From Methylomonas rivi (GTDB lineage Bacteria > Pseudomonadota > Gammaproteobacteria > Methylococcales > Methylomonadaceae): a DNA stretch of 38,123 bases. Location: the NCBI RefSeq assembly GCF_024505165.1, contig NZ_JANIBK010000028.1, positions 1-38,123 of the forward strand. Reading direction: 5' to 3'. The position numbers and the translations under genes are program-made. This document shows, piece by piece, positions 26,823 through 35,674 of this stretch (its first letter is position 1; each line of letters begins with the position of its first letter). The notes below the pieces were generated by a model. It saw only the letters and a list, made by a program, of their open reading frames with translations. It made no database searches and was not told the DNA's origin.

Positions 26823-26832
26823 AGCGTTCTCC

Positions 26833-27972
26833 TTAATAAAGTGTATGACTGTCTTTTAAAACCGCCGCTTCCGTTACGCTACCCCAGATGATCCGGTAAA
26901 CGAAGCGGGTATACAGCAGCACGATGGGCAGAAAAATTACCGTAATCCAAAATGCCAACACCATGGTGGAATGGCTGGAACTGGCATCCCACAGGGTCAA
27001 ACTCGATTTCGGATCGGTCGAGGAAATCAGCAGGAATGGGAATAACGCGAAACCCACGCTCAAGGCAATACCGACAATACCTACGCTACTGAATAAAAAC
27101 GCGCCCATTCTGGACTCGCCCTTGCCCATCCACCAAGCCATGGCAAAACCGCCCAGACCGGCCAGCGGCGCCGACCACATCCAGGGATATTGCATAAAAT
27201 GCTCTATCCAGCCGGCACCGTTGCCGACGACGGTTTTATGCAAGGGGTTGGAGGGCGCTCCGGTACCGGCCATTTGGGTAATCTCGGGGCGGTCTATGCC
27301 GATAAACACCCACAGCATTACCGCGCTCAACGCCGCAATCAGCATGGGCCCGAGAAATTCCACCGCCAATACGGCGCGGTCGTGAATCACATCCTCGCTG
27401 CGCCATTTCAAAAACAGCGCGCCGTGAAAGGTGGTCAACAGCAAACCGGTCACACCGCATAGCAGCGCAAACGGGCTCAATAGCGCCCAGAAGGAGCCGT
27501 CGTAAAAAGTCCGCAAATCCTGATCCAGATGAAACGGCAGGCCTAATATCAGGTTGCCTACCAACACTCCGATTAAAACAGGCGGCAGCGTACCGCCTAA
27601 AAACAAGGCCCAATCCCATGCATTGCGCCAGCCGGGATTTTCCAGTTTGCTGCGGTAATCGAAACCGGCCGGGCGGAAAAATAGTGCGAACAGCACCAGC
27701 AGCATGGCCGCATACAAACCGGAAAACAAGGTAGCGTAGACCGCCGGCCAAATGGCGAAAATCGCCCCGCCCAGCAGCACCAACCAAACCTGGTTGCCTT
27801 CCCAGGTGGCGCCGACGGTATTGATGATCACCCGCCGCTCCAGATCGGTTTTGCCGATAAACGGCAGCAAGGTGCCGATGCCGAAATCGAAGCCTTCGGT
27901 CAGCGCAAAGGCAATACCAACCACGCCGATCAATACCCACCAAATCACACGAATAGTTTCATAATCGAACAT
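26833..27972 (-). CDS. cydB: Cytochrome bd ubiquinol oxidase subunit II
   Basis: A 379-aa membrane protein of the CydB family: MFDYETIRVIWWVLIGVVGI start, the ALTEGFDFGIGTLLPF segment (23-38) typical of the family, NTVGATWEGNQVWLVLLGG (51-69) and several further helices to FVYRIIWGSVTE. It pairs with CydA to form the high-affinity quinol oxidase that reduces oxygen to water in the inner membrane and resists sulfide, NO and peroxide. It lies downstream of the small periplasmic-protein gene and before cydX. Length is normal. Confidence 0.97.
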   Translation of the reverse strand: MFDYETIRVIWWVLIGVVGIAFALTEGFDFGIGTLLPFIGKTDLERRVIINTVGATWEGNQVWLVLLGGAIFAIWPAVYATLFSGLYAAMLLVLFALFFRPAGFDYRSKLENPGWRNAWDWALFLGGTLPPVLIGVLVGNLILGLPFHLDQDLRTFYDGSFWALLSPFALLCGVTGLLLTTFHGALFLKWRSEDVIHDRAVLAVEFLGPMLIAALSAVMLWVFIGIDRPEITQMAGTGAPSNPLHKTVVGNGAGWIEHFMQYPWMWSAPLAGLGGFAMAWWMGKGESRMGAFLFSSVGIVGIALSVGFALFPFLLISSTDPKSSLTLWDASSSHSTMVLAFWITVIFLPIVLLYTRFVYRIIWGSVTEAAVLKDSHTLY

Positions 27973-27975
27973 AGT

Positions 27976-28527
27976 TTACTCCTTGGGTAAAGACGGCCGC
28001 ATTGCGCCGTGGCGATGCATCTTGTGCCTACATTGCTCGGGTTTTCCGCCGACAGCATGCCGGGCATGGTCGCTAAGCTGAGCATTGAAATAGCGGTGGA
28101 TCGCATCGATCAGGCTAGACTCTTCGGCGGAATATTCGATCTCCGCGCCATTCGGCAATTCCCGGTAATCGAAATGCAGTTTGGCGTAACCCGCCGCCAA
28201 TTCGGCAACGCCCGGCATGTCGTCGCCGTGTATGCGCCGCTGGCGGGAAAAATCGCCTTGCTTAAAACCTTGGCCGATGTCCAGCAAATGCCGGCGAATC
28301 AAAGCGATTTGTTCCGCATCGCCGGCATCCTTGGCTATCACCTGTTGAATGCCGCCATGCGGCGTTTTGTTAAACACATGCAGCGTTTTTTCCAAATGGA
28401 ACGGCATCACGTGCCGGCCGCGTTCGGCAACGGCGTCCAGTCTTTCCGCATCGGCCGACGGCTGGGCCTGCGCCGAAGCTGCGGCTGCGGTTAACAGCAT
28501 GCCGAGTATCAAATTGTTTTTTTTCAT
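27976..28527 (-). CDS. Periplasmic protein of unknown function in the cyd operon
   Basis: A 183-aa protein with a Sec signal peptide (about 1-21, cleaved after ASAQA). The core reads AERGRHVMPFHLEKTLHVFN, then KTPHGGIQQVIAKD, LIRRHLLDIGQGFKQGDFS and RRIHGDDMPG; similar proteins carry the database label aspartate carbamoyltransferase, which the sequence does not justify (no carbamoyl-binding STRT motif). Many His residues are conserved-looking (HVMPFH, HGG, RRH, IHGDD), and the C-terminus is His-rich (HKMHRHG), which could bind metal or haem. It lies between cydA (16 bp) and cydB (3 bp), so a job in oxidase assembly or function is likely but inferred. Confidence 0.85.
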   Translation of the reverse strand: MKKNNLILGMLLTAAAASAQAQPSADAERLDAVAERGRHVMPFHLEKTLHVFNKTPHGGIQQVIAKDAGDAEQIALIRRHLLDIGQGFKQGDFSRQRRIHGDDMPGVAELAAGYAKLHFDYRELPNGAEIEYSAEESSLIDAIHRYFNAQLSDHARHAVGGKPEQCRHKMHRHGAMRPSLPKE

Positions 28528-28543
28528 GTTTATCTCCCTGGCG

Positions 28544-30106
28544 TTAATGGGCCGCCGCGGTTTGTTCGAAACAATAGCGCCCGGTATGCAAACTGCTGGG
28601 CCCGAGCCGCACGTATTTCAGCATCAGATACATCTCGATGATCAACAACACGGTGTAAAACAAGGCAAAGCCGCCGATGCTGAACCAGAGCTGGTCGGCA
28701 CTGAGGCTGGATACGCTCATATGCGTGGGCAATATGCCGGAAATGGTCCAGGGCTGGCGGCCGAATTCAGCCACAAACCAACCGGTTTCGGCGGCAATCC
28801 AGGGCAAGGGGATACACCATACCGCCATCCGCATCAGCCAGCGTTTTTGGTCGGCCACCCGCGTCGCGCAGTAGTAAAAACTCATGGCGAAAATAAACAA
28901 CATGGTAAAGCCGCAGGCCACCATGATGCGGAAGGTCCAAAACAGCGGCGCGACCTTGGGAATGGTGTCATTGGCGGCCTTGGCAACGGTTGCCGCATCG
29001 GCGTCGACCACGTTGTCGGTGTACTTTTTCAGCAATAAGCCGTAACCCAGGTCGGCCTTGCGGGCGTCGAAGGCTTGTTTGGTGGCGGGATCGGTATCGC
29101 CGGCGCGCAATTTTTGCAGTTCACCGTAGGCCAGCATGCCGTTTTTGATGCGCTGGACGCTTTCTTCCCGCAAATCTTTCAAGCCTTTCACGTCTTCATC
29201 GATCGAACGGGTGGCGATCAGGCCCAGCACATAGGGAATCTTGATGGCAAAATCGGTTTTTTCGTTTTGCTGGTCCGGAAATCCGAGCACGGTGAAACTG
29301 GCCGGTGCTGGGTGGGTTTCCCATTCCGATTCGATCGCCGCCAACTTGATTTTTTGCGTCTCGCCCGAGGTGTAGCCGCTTTCGTCGCCAAGCACGATCA
29401 CCGACAGAATCGAAGCCAAACCGAACGCCGAGGCAATCGAAAAGGAACGTCTGGCAAAACCGATGTCGCGCTTGTTCAGCAAATACCAGGAACTGATGCC
29501 CAGCACGAACATCGAGCCGGTCACGTAACCCGCCGCCACGGTATGCACGAATTTGACCTGCGCCACCGGGTTGAAGAACACGTCGGCGAAGCTGGTCATT
29601 TCCATGCGCAGGGTTTCGTAATTGAACTCGGCGCCGACCGGATGCTGCATCCAGCCGTTGGCGATCAGAATCCACAAGGCCGACAGGCTGGTGCCCACGG
29701 CCAACAGCCAGGTCACGACCAAATGTTGGGTCTTGCTCAGCTTATCCCAACCGAAAAAGAACAAGCCCACAAAGGTCGATTCCAGAAAAAACGCCATCCA
29801 GCCTTCCGCCGCCAGCAGCGGCCCGAAGATATCGCCGACGTAATGCGAGTAATACGCCCAATTGGTGCCGAACTGAAATTCCAGCGTCAAGCCGGTGGTT
29901 ACCCCCATCGCGAAGTTGATGCCGAACAGCTTGCCCCAAAACTTGGTCATGTCCTTGTACACCTCTTTGCCGGTCATTACGTATACCGACTCCATAATGC
30001 CGAGGATGAAGGTCATGCCCAAGGTCAACGGCACGAATAAAAAGTGGTACAGCGCGGTCAGCCCGAACTGCATCCTGGACAGCATGACAATGTCATCACC
30101 GAACAT
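28544..30106 (-). CDS. cydA: Cytochrome bd ubiquinol oxidase subunit I
   Basis: A 520-aa membrane protein, the haem-bearing subunit. The N-terminal [20 protein letters not shown] holds the axial haem His (His21), [11 protein letters not shown] the second His, and [10 protein letters not shown] the Met ligand. A long Q-loop between helices (from [13 protein letters not shown] to [13 protein letters not shown]) shows it is the long-loop type of E. coli CydA rather than the short cyanide-insensitive type. AAGGAG lies 7 nt before the ATG. It overlaps cydP by 11 nt and is followed by the periplasmic protein gene. It oxidises ubiquinol and reduces oxygen. Confidence 0.97.
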   Translation of the reverse strand: MFGDDIVMLSRMQFGLTALYHFLFVPLTLGMTFILGIMESVYVMTGKEVYKDMTKFWGKLFGINFAMGVTTGLTLEFQFGTNWAYYSHYVGDIFGPLLAAEGWMAFFLESTFVGLFFFGWDKLSKTQHLVVTWLLAVGTSLSALWILIANGWMQHPVGAEFNYETLRMEMTSFADVFFNPVAQVKFVHTVAAGYVTGSMFVLGISSWYLLNKRDIGFARRSFSIASAFGLASILSVIVLGDESGYTSGETQKIKLAAIESEWETHPAPASFTVLGFPDQQNEKTDFAIKIPYVLGLIATRSIDEDVKGLKDLREESVQRIKNGMLAYGELQKLRAGDTDPATKQAFDARKADLGYGLLLKKYTDNVVDADAATVAKAANDTIPKVAPLFWTFRIMVACGFTMLFIFAMSFYYCATRVADQKRWLMRMAVWCIPLPWIAAETGWFVAEFGRQPWTISGILPTHMSVSSLSADQLWFSIGGFALFYTVLLIIEMYLMLKYVRLGPSSLHTGRYCFEQTAAAH

Positions 30107-30344
30107 GGGAAGGCTCCTTTGTTAAGGGTTGAGAAGAGAATTCGGCGGCGGCCGCTGCTTTTGCCGGCGCCAGGGCAAAGTGCGCGGCCGGATCCGGCTT
30201 AACGGCGGGCCTGTCTTGCCAGCGAAAAATCAAAAACCACAGCCCGGTCAGCAGCACGACTTTGATCAGCAATGCCGCGGCTATTTCCCAGCGCAACAGG
30301 CTGGGTTTGGGCAGCCGCGGCTTGAATAAATCTGAGTTAATCAT
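30096..30344 (-). CDS. cydP: Cytochrome oxidase putative small subunit CydP
   Basis: An 82-aa protein with one membrane helix (about 20-41, [20 protein letters not shown]) and a Pro/Ala-rich tail. The position directly ahead of cydA, with an 11-nt overlap, and the length and single helix match CydP proteins of other bd operons. Its role is not well defined. It starts 70 bp after the HMA/SafE gene. Confidence 0.8.
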   Translation of the reverse strand: MINSDLFKPRLPKPSLLRWEIAAALLIKVVLLTGLWFLIFRWQDRPAVKPDPAAHFALAPAKAAAAAEFSSQPLTKEPSHVR

Positions 30345-30414
30345 AAAATTACCGTTTTATAATAAAAAAGCGTAAACCTCGCCCCACCGAAATGACTCCA
30401 TACCGGCAAAACCG

Positions 30415-31446
30415 TTAATGCATCGGCTGCGACATAGGCTGGTGCATCTGCATCGCCTGCCCGGTTTTCAGCATCTGCCAGCCGCGCTGCGCCATCATCG
30501 CCCCCATCACCAGCACCAGAATCCCGGACACCCGCGCCAATTGACGCATGGCATTGGCGGACAATAGCGTGGCGAACAGGCCGAACCCCCACAGCGGCGG
30601 CAAGGTGCCCAAACCGAACATCAATAAAATCATGCCGCCCTGCCAGGGGTCGCCGCTGCCGGCCGCCATGATGTACATGGCCTGCAACGGACCGCAACCG
30701 AGCAGTAACCCGCTCCACAGGCCGGTGGTCAGCGCATTGCGTTGTTTGCGTATCCCGGCATTGATTCGGCGATTCAACGCACCGGGCAAGCGCAAGGTAA
30801 AACGGCGTAAAAAGCCGAATACATTCAGCATTTTCAAGCCATACAACAGCAAAAACGCGCTGGCGGCCAAAGCCGCGATACCGCGAATTTGCGGGGTAAT
30901 GGCAATCGTTGCGCCCAGCAAGCCGAAACCGGCGCCTAAAACGGTATAGGACAGGGTTTTTCCGAATCCATAGTTCAAATGCGCAATGACTTGCCCGAGC
31001 TTGGAGCGGCTGGCGTCGGTATAGCCGACCACGAAACCGCCGCACATGCCGATGCAATGAAACCCGGTCAAAAAGCCGATGCCGAACAGCATGGCGTAAC
31101 CGGCCCGCGGCTCCATCATTTGCATCACGGCGGGCATTTGGCTCTTACCCCAAAGCGCCACGCCGCCGACAATCGCCAACAGCAGTAAAAAAGCCGATAT
31201 GCTCCGCAGCACGGTCAAACGCCGCCGCTTAGGCGGGTTGACGCTATAACCCTTGTTAACGATAGCCTGCCGAATCGCCGCCAGCCCAATCAGGTTATCG
31301 TCGTAAACCACATCCACCCGCTGTCGCGTGTAACTGGCCGAGACGGTTCCGACGCCGGGCAAGCCCGCAACCGCTTCGACGATGATGTCTTCGCAGCCCG
31401 CGCATTGCATGCCATCGACTTTAAAATGCTTATGTTGCGTCGCCAT
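30415..31446 (-). CDS. Fusion of HMA copper-binding domain and SafE/TauE-type membrane protein
   Basis: A 343-aa protein in two parts. The first 70 residues are a heavy-metal-associated domain with the CxxC pair Cys15 and Cys18 (DGMQCAGCED). From about 80 comes a six-helix membrane part of the SafE (DsbD/CcdA-like) type, with GFHCIGMCGG (129-137) and GLLLGCGPLQAMYIMAA as paired signatures. The Met/His-rich end (QMHQPMSQPMH) fits copper. AGGAGGG lies 7 nt before ATG. It is 32 bp downstream of the multicopper oxidase and 70 bp upstream of cydP. A role in copper transfer or export, perhaps with reductive chemistry of the membrane cysteines, is inference. Confidence 0.88.
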   Translation of the reverse strand: MATQHKHFKVDGMQCAGCEDIIVEAVAGLPGVGTVSASYTRQRVDVVYDDNLIGLAAIRQAIVNKGYSVNPPKRRRLTVLRSISAFLLLLAIVGGVALWGKSQMPAVMQMMEPRAGYAMLFGIGFLTGFHCIGMCGGFVVGYTDASRSKLGQVIAHLNYGFGKTLSYTVLGAGFGLLGATIAITPQIRGIAALAASAFLLLYGLKMLNVFGFLRRFTLRLPGALNRRINAGIRKQRNALTTGLWSGLLLGCGPLQAMYIMAAGSGDPWQGGMILLMFGLGTLPPLWGFGLFATLLSANAMRQLARVSGILVLVMGAMMAQRGWQMLKTGQAMQMHQPMSQPMH

Positions 31447-31478
31447 GCCATTACCCTCCTGGTAGCCGGTTATACCGT

Positions 31479-33248
31479 TTATTCAACGGAAAAGTCGCGC
31501 ATCATGCCCATGTCTTCGTGTTCCAGATTATGGCAATGAAACATGAACAGGCCTTTGAAATCTTGAAACGGCTTGATAATTTTGACCCGTTCGCCCGGCA
31601 TCACCAGCACAGTGTCTTTCCAGCCGCCTTCGATAAAGCCATGCTTGACCGAGGCATAGCCGGCACTCTCTGGACCGTCCAGACTGCGATTGAGGATTTG
31701 AAAATACTGGCCGTGCAGATGTATCGGATGCGCCATGGACATCATCATGCCCCTGCCGCCGCCCATCATGCCGCCCATTTTGTGGCCGCCTTGCTCGCCG
31801 CCGCCATGCCGCATTCCCATACCCATGCCGCCGTCTTCATGATTCATGCCGCGCATCCTCATACCGCCCATCTTACGCCCGCTTTCTTCGCCGCCGTGTT
31901 GCATGTCGGGTTTTGCCGTTCCGCCATGACCGCCGCCGTGGGTGTGGAATATTTCCATCAGTTGCACGGTATCGACCGGAATCCGCTCGTTGGGCTGAAC
32001 ATCGTTAAACGCATAAGGCCGGCCGTTCAATACCATCTTCATCGGCCCTTCGGAAATGGCTATCGGCACGGGCTTGCTCGGATTGGCGGTATCGGCCACG
32101 GTATAGCGTTTAATAGTAGACAATTTTTTCGGCAAGGTCGGACTGTCGCTGATTTGCCGCGTCACTTTGACGCTGAAAATCGGATAATCGCTGCCTAGAG
32201 GCAAGCCCGAACCGTGCATGCCGCCCCGCATGCCTCGTCCGCCGCCCATCATGCCCGGCAATGCGCCGGAAAATTCCCGGCTGCGCAGTTGCAGGCGGGA
32301 ACCGAGTTTGCGGCCGCTGAAATCGGCCCATATATCCAGGCGTTCGCCGGGAGCCAGCATTACATACGGCTTTTTAACCGGGGTTTCCAGCAAGCCGCCA
32401 TCGGTGCCGATCACGGTAATCGGCGTATTGTCGTCCCAGGCCAGCTTGTAAATGCGCGCCGTCGAGCCGTTCAAAACGCGGAGCCGGTAAGCTCGACTGG
32501 CTACATCAAGATGAAAGTTCGGCAAACCGTTCACTAAAATCCGGTCACCGTAAAAACCCATCATGCGGTCATGCATGTGCCGGGCGTAAATCAATTGATT
32601 GTTGCTATCGAACAAACGGTCCTGAATCACGATCGGCACTTCGTATTCGCCGCCGGGCAGTTCCAGTTTGCGCTCTTCCGCATCGTTGACCAGTATCGCG
32701 CCGGCCAGCCCGCGATAAACGTGTTCGCCGGTAAGGTTATGCGTATGGGGATGGTAGATGTTCATGCTGGCGCGATTCAGCATCTCGAACTCGTAGACCA
32801 AGATCTCACCCTTGTCGATTTGATACAGCGGATGGCCATCCATTTCCGCCGGCACATGCAGGCCGTGCCAATGGGTTATGGTAGGAGTATCAAGTTGATT
32901 ATGCAGATTGATCCTGATTTTTTGGCCTTTTTCGAACCGCAGCACCGGCCCCAAGTAGGAACCGGGAATTTCCGTCAATGTATTCGCCGGCCCCTTGATC
33001 AGCTTGGCGGCATACTGTAAAACCCGGGTCGGTTGACCGGGCAAGATTCCCACGCTTGAGGGTTTGCAGACCAACTCGATTTCCACATCCGGGTGAATAT
33101 TCGCCGAGGCCTTGCGCGGCGCCATTTTCGGCATGTCTCCCATTCCTTCCATGGCTTGTAACCAGCCGGGCAACCCTGCCCAAGCTAACAGTCCGGCACC
33201 GGTTTGGGTAAAAAAGCGGCGGCGGGAAGGATTGGTTGAACTTGACAT
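31479..33248 (-). CDS. Multicopper oxidase, CueO-like with Met/His-rich insert
   Basis: A 589-aa periplasmic enzyme with a Tat signal (SRRRFFTQTGAGLLAWAG, residues 8-25). The copper motifs are all present: HWHG (126-129), HPHTH (166-170), HPIHLHG (507-513) and HCHNLEHEDMGMM (571-583). A Met/His/Gly-rich insert (about 436-504, with GGMRMRGMNH and MGGMMGGGRGM) directly precedes the third motif, as in cuprous oxidases that bind extra Cu(I). It probably oxidises Cu(I) or siderophore-type substrates and protects against copper. The ATG at 33248 is preferred since GAGGAG is 5 nt upstream and it begins the Tat signal; an open frame further upstream is not coding. Confidence 0.93.
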   Translation of the reverse strand: MSSSTNPSRRRFFTQTGAGLLAWAGLPGWLQAMEGMGDMPKMAPRKASANIHPDVEIELVCKPSSVGILPGQPTRVLQYAAKLIKGPANTLTEIPGSYLGPVLRFEKGQKIRINLHNQLDTPTITHWHGLHVPAEMDGHPLYQIDKGEILVYEFEMLNRASMNIYHPHTHNLTGEHVYRGLAGAILVNDAEERKLELPGGEYEVPIVIQDRLFDSNNQLIYARHMHDRMMGFYGDRILVNGLPNFHLDVASRAYRLRVLNGSTARIYKLAWDDNTPITVIGTDGGLLETPVKKPYVMLAPGERLDIWADFSGRKLGSRLQLRSREFSGALPGMMGGGRGMRGGMHGSGLPLGSDYPIFSVKVTRQISDSPTLPKKLSTIKRYTVADTANPSKPVPIAISEGPMKMVLNGRPYAFNDVQPNERIPVDTVQLMEIFHTHGGGHGGTAKPDMQHGGEESGRKMGGMRMRGMNHEDGGMGMGMRHGGGEQGGHKMGGMMGGGRGMMMSMAHPIHLHGQYFQILNRSLDGPESAGYASVKHGFIEGGWKDTVLVMPGERVKIIKPFQDFKGLFMFHCHNLEHEDMGMMRDFSVE

Positions 33249-33319
33249 AGCAGCTCCTCGATCTGAAACGATCATTTTTATAATAGTTATATTTTGCAAC
33301 CTCCTTGTCGTTGCCGGAC

Positions 33320-33757
33320 TCAGCCGTTGTCCGACGGCGGTTTCATGATTACCCGGGTGGATATCGCCAGCAACAAGATCGCCGCGGATACCCACAACAT
33401 GCCCATGCCGGCTTCGTGATGGGCGGACACGTCGGCAATCACCAACCGAGCCAGCGCGGTAATGGCCACATAAATCAGGCAGCGTACCGGCATGACGTTG
33501 GTTTTGAAATAAATCCCCACCATCGCCCCCAGCTCCAGATAAATGAACAGTAGCAGAATATCGCCGATGGTGGCGTGGCCTTGCGACATCATGCCGATGT
33601 AACTGAATACGGCCGACCAGACGATACTGGCGCCAATCACGAACAAAGCCAGATAATGAAAGGCTTCGATCAGCAGATTGCCCAGCTCGTCCGACCAGAC
33701 TTTCAGACTGGCATGTAACGCATTAAAACGTTCCGGTTTCATAATATTAGCGCTCAT
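33320..33757 (-). CDS. PsiE-family membrane protein
   Basis: A 145-aa protein with four membrane helices (about 29-57, 63-84, 90-108, 119-136) and the PsiE-type pattern: IEAFHYLALFVIGASIVWS, DILLLFIYLELGAMVGIYF and VMPVRCLIYVAITALAR. PsiE is named as a phosphate-starvation-inducible gene in E. coli, but the protein function is unknown. It overlaps the TauE gene by 11 nt, so it is translated with it, a coupling that ties it to the sulfur group here rather than to phosphate. The MSAN start codon lies inside the upstream stop region. Confidence 0.87.
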   Translation of the reverse strand: MSANIMKPERFNALHASLKVWSDELGNLLIEAFHYLALFVIGASIVWSAVFSYIGMMSQGHATIGDILLLFIYLELGAMVGIYFKTNVMPVRCLIYVAITALARLVIADVSAHHEAGMGMLWVSAAILLLAISTRVIMKPPSDNG

Positions 33758-34676
33758 TCAGCGAGTTGTGGGATCCGAGAATGACGCTATCGGTTTTATG
33801 TATCCAGCTGCCGATGCGAAACAGACTCAAAACCAAGGGTAAACCGAATATCAACCAAACCGGAGCGTGCGCATGACTAAACCAGGCTTGGCCGTCGCTG
33901 ATTAAATCCTCGGTCAAGGATTGCGACAACACATAAATACCGACGCCAACCACCATCGCACCGAAACCGCGACGCAGCCAAGCCGGCTTGATATAACCGG
34001 AAATCACCGCCCCCAAGCCACTACCGACTAAGGCGCCGGCCGTAACAATCATTGTCAAGGGCACATCCAACGCCGCATGCTGGCTGTAACCGGCTAAACC
34101 GGCCAAGGCATTCATCACAATGATCAATAAAGAGGTACCGACAGCGCCGTGCATCGGCAGGCCCACCAGCAGGGTCAAGGCGGGCACGATCAAAAAGCCG
34201 CCGCCTACTCCCACCATACCGGTCAGGCCGCCCACGAAAAAACCGTCGAATAGCACCCGCAAATACGGTACTTTTAACGGGCAGACCGAAATGGGCTGCA
34301 TCTTTGCATCGGCATCGGCTTGGCCCTTATGCCTTCTCAGCATCAATAACCCGGTTGACAGACTGATCAAACCGAATAACGACATCAGCAAATCCGAGGA
34401 AAAATGCGCGGCCAAGCGCCCGCCGGCGAAAGCCCCCAACATGCCGGACAAACCGAAAACCAACCCGCTTTTCCAGCATACCGAGCGGCGGCGGGCGTGC
34501 GGGATCAACGCCATCAAACTGGAAATGCCGACCACTACAAACGAGGTGGCAATGGCGGTTTTCGGTTCCACGTTCAACAGGTACACCAGCATGGGCACGG
34601 TTAGAATCGAGCCGCCGCCGCCCAACAATCCCAGCAATAAACCGATGACAAGAGACAGCGACAAGGTCAGCAACAT
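33747..34676 (-). CDS. TauE/SafE (TSUP) family transporter
   Basis: A 309-aa membrane protein with the TSUP double repeat: an N-terminal GLLLGLLGGGGSILTVPML (residues 13-31) and a second copy FVGGLTGMVGVGGGFLIVPAL at about 146-167. About eight to nine hydrophobic helices. TSUP members export sulfite, sulfoacetate or other organosulfur anions; substrate cannot be read from sequence. It begins 9 bp after the persulfide dioxygenase gene stops. Since such dioxygenases make sulfite, sulfite export is a reasonable inference. Confidence 0.9.
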   Translation of the reverse strand: MLLTLSLSLVIGLLLGLLGGGGSILTVPMLVYLLNVEPKTAIATSFVVVGISSLMALIPHARRRSVCWKSGLVFGLSGMLGAFAGGRLAAHFSSDLLMSLFGLISLSTGLLMLRRHKGQADADAKMQPISVCPLKVPYLRVLFDGFFVGGLTGMVGVGGGFLIVPALTLLVGLPMHGAVGTSLLIIVMNALAGLAGYSQHAALDVPLTMIVTAGALVGSGLGAVISGYIKPAWLRRGFGAMVVGVGIYVLSQSLTEDLISDGQAWFSHAHAPVWLIFGLPLVLSLFRIGSWIHKTDSVILGSHNSLNER

Positions 34677-34685
34677 GATAGGCTC

Positions 34686-35384
34686 CTAATCCCGCTCAAC
34701 AGCCAGCCCGCAAGACTGGTTGGCCGGCAAGGCTTTATCGATGAATTTGGGATAAGCCAGTTTCAAATCCTGCATGATGGCGATGAATTCTTCCCGGGTC
34801 CGGCCGCCGCCCAAACGGCTATTTTTGGCGATTTCCTGCTTGATGGTCGATACCGTATTGCCCTGGTAATCATGCCCCGGATACACCAGGGTATCGGGAG
34901 GCAAGCTGAATAATTTACGGGTGATACTGTCATACAGCAGACCGGCATCGCCTTGTTGAAAATCGGTACGGCCGCTGCCGCCGATCAATAACGCATCGCC
35001 GGTAAACACCCGGTCGGCCATCACATAACTGACACAGCCGCCGGTATGGCCCGGTGTATGCCGTACTTCCAAATCCAAGTCTCCCACCTGCAACGTCACC
35101 CCGTCGGTGACCAACAAATCCGCGCACTGGGCACCGGCATCCCGGTGTACCACGCTTTTACTGCCGACTTGCTCCCGCAATTGGCCGGCCGCGGTGATGT
35201 GATCCGCATGTACGTGAGTTTCCAGGGTATAAATCAGTTTTAAATTCAGGTTGTGCAACAATTGCAGATATTGCTCGATTTCCGAAGCCACCGGGTCGAT
35301 CAACAAGGCGCGCCGGGTGCGTTCGCAACCCAGCAAATAACTGTAGGTGGAGGTCTCGGTTTCAAACAGCTGTCTAAAAATCAT
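34686..35384 (-). CDS. ETHE1-like persulfide dioxygenase (MBL fold)
   Basis: A 232-aa metallo-beta-lactamase-fold protein with ETHE1-type features: THVHADH (His57, His59, Asp61, His62), HTPGHTGG (His113), TGDALLIGGSGRTDFQQGD (Asp130) and YPGHDYQG (His171). ETHE1-type enzymes use a 2-His-1-Asp iron (His57, His113, Asp130 here) to oxidise glutathione persulfide to sulfite. The motif GRTDFQ is diagnostic for ETHE1/Blh rather than glyoxalase II. GGAG lies 7 nt before ATG. It begins the PDO-TauE-PsiE operon and has a promoter-like -24/-12 element upstream. No SQR or rhodanese is nearby. Confidence 0.92.
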   Translation of the reverse strand: MIFRQLFETETSTYSYLLGCERTRRALLIDPVASEIEQYLQLLHNLNLKLIYTLETHVHADHITAAGQLREQVGSKSVVHRDAGAQCADLLVTDGVTLQVGDLDLEVRHTPGHTGGCVSYVMADRVFTGDALLIGGSGRTDFQQGDAGLLYDSITRKLFSLPPDTLVYPGHDYQGNTVSTIKQEIAKNSRLGGGRTREEFIAIMQDLKLAYPKFIDKALPANQSCGLAVERD

Positions 35385-35406
35385 GGCTTGGCTCCCACTC
35401 TAAAGA

Positions 35407-35422
35407 ATTAGTAAAAACTAAT
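35407..35422. promoter_or_regulatory. Palindrome near the start of PDO transcription
   Basis: ATTAGT, AAAA, ACTAAT: perfect 6-bp arms with a 4-bp centre, 23-38 bp upstream of the PDO start codon, overlapping the likely transcription start. A repressor site (ArsR/BigR-type operators are A+T-rich palindromes) is possible; no regulator gene is beside it. Confidence 0.4.
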
Positions 35423-35430
35423 AATTTAAT

Positions 35431-35447
35431 ATCAAATCACGTGCCAA
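35431..35447 (-). promoter_or_regulatory. Sigma-54-like -24/-12 element for the PDO operon
   Basis: On minus: TTGGCACG, 4 nt (TGAT), TTGAT. The -24 half is a full match to YTGGCACG and the -12 half matches TTGCW except that the C is A. GG to the -12 G spacing is right. TTGGCA could also be a sigma-70 -35, but no good -10 follows. The distance to the PDO ATG is 47 bp. Confidence 0.5.
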
Positions 35448-35519
35448 GTTTTTAACGCCCGACTTGTTTTTAAGTTATTGTTTATAAAAGGAGGTTCCGT
35501 CAAGAAACAACCGCCGAAA

Positions 35520-35534
35520 GTTTCATAATGAAAC
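35520..35534. promoter_or_regulatory. 15-bp perfect palindrome, candidate upstream activator site
   Basis: GTTTCAT-A-ATGAAAC is perfectly symmetric. It lies about 75-90 bp upstream of the -24 box, a normal distance for a sigma-54 activator. A second half site, ATGAAAC, is at 35568-35574, exactly 40 bp (about four helical turns) from the right half. Regulator unknown. It could equally serve the divergent Uma2 gene. Apart from this, 35448-35674 holds no gene. Confidence 0.45.
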
Positions 35535-35674
35535 ATACCCGGAAACGCGCGATTTTTTGATACATGCATGAAACATTAGCACCCTATCGCAAAGCCCCCC
35601 TTTAGCGCCGCGCTATTCCTTCAGCGGGCAATGCGCAGTAGAATCGCGGCATTCGTTATTAGCAGGAAAACCTT

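Noticed and set aside
27976-28527. Aspartate carbamoyltransferase, as similar proteins are labelled.
   Set aside because: The protein is 183 aa, exported, and lacks the carbamoyl phosphate-binding motif and fold length of PyrB.
33249-33395. N-terminal extension of the multicopper oxidase by 49 residues.
   Set aside because: The added part has no signal or motif, and the Tat signal with a good ribosome site begins at 33248.
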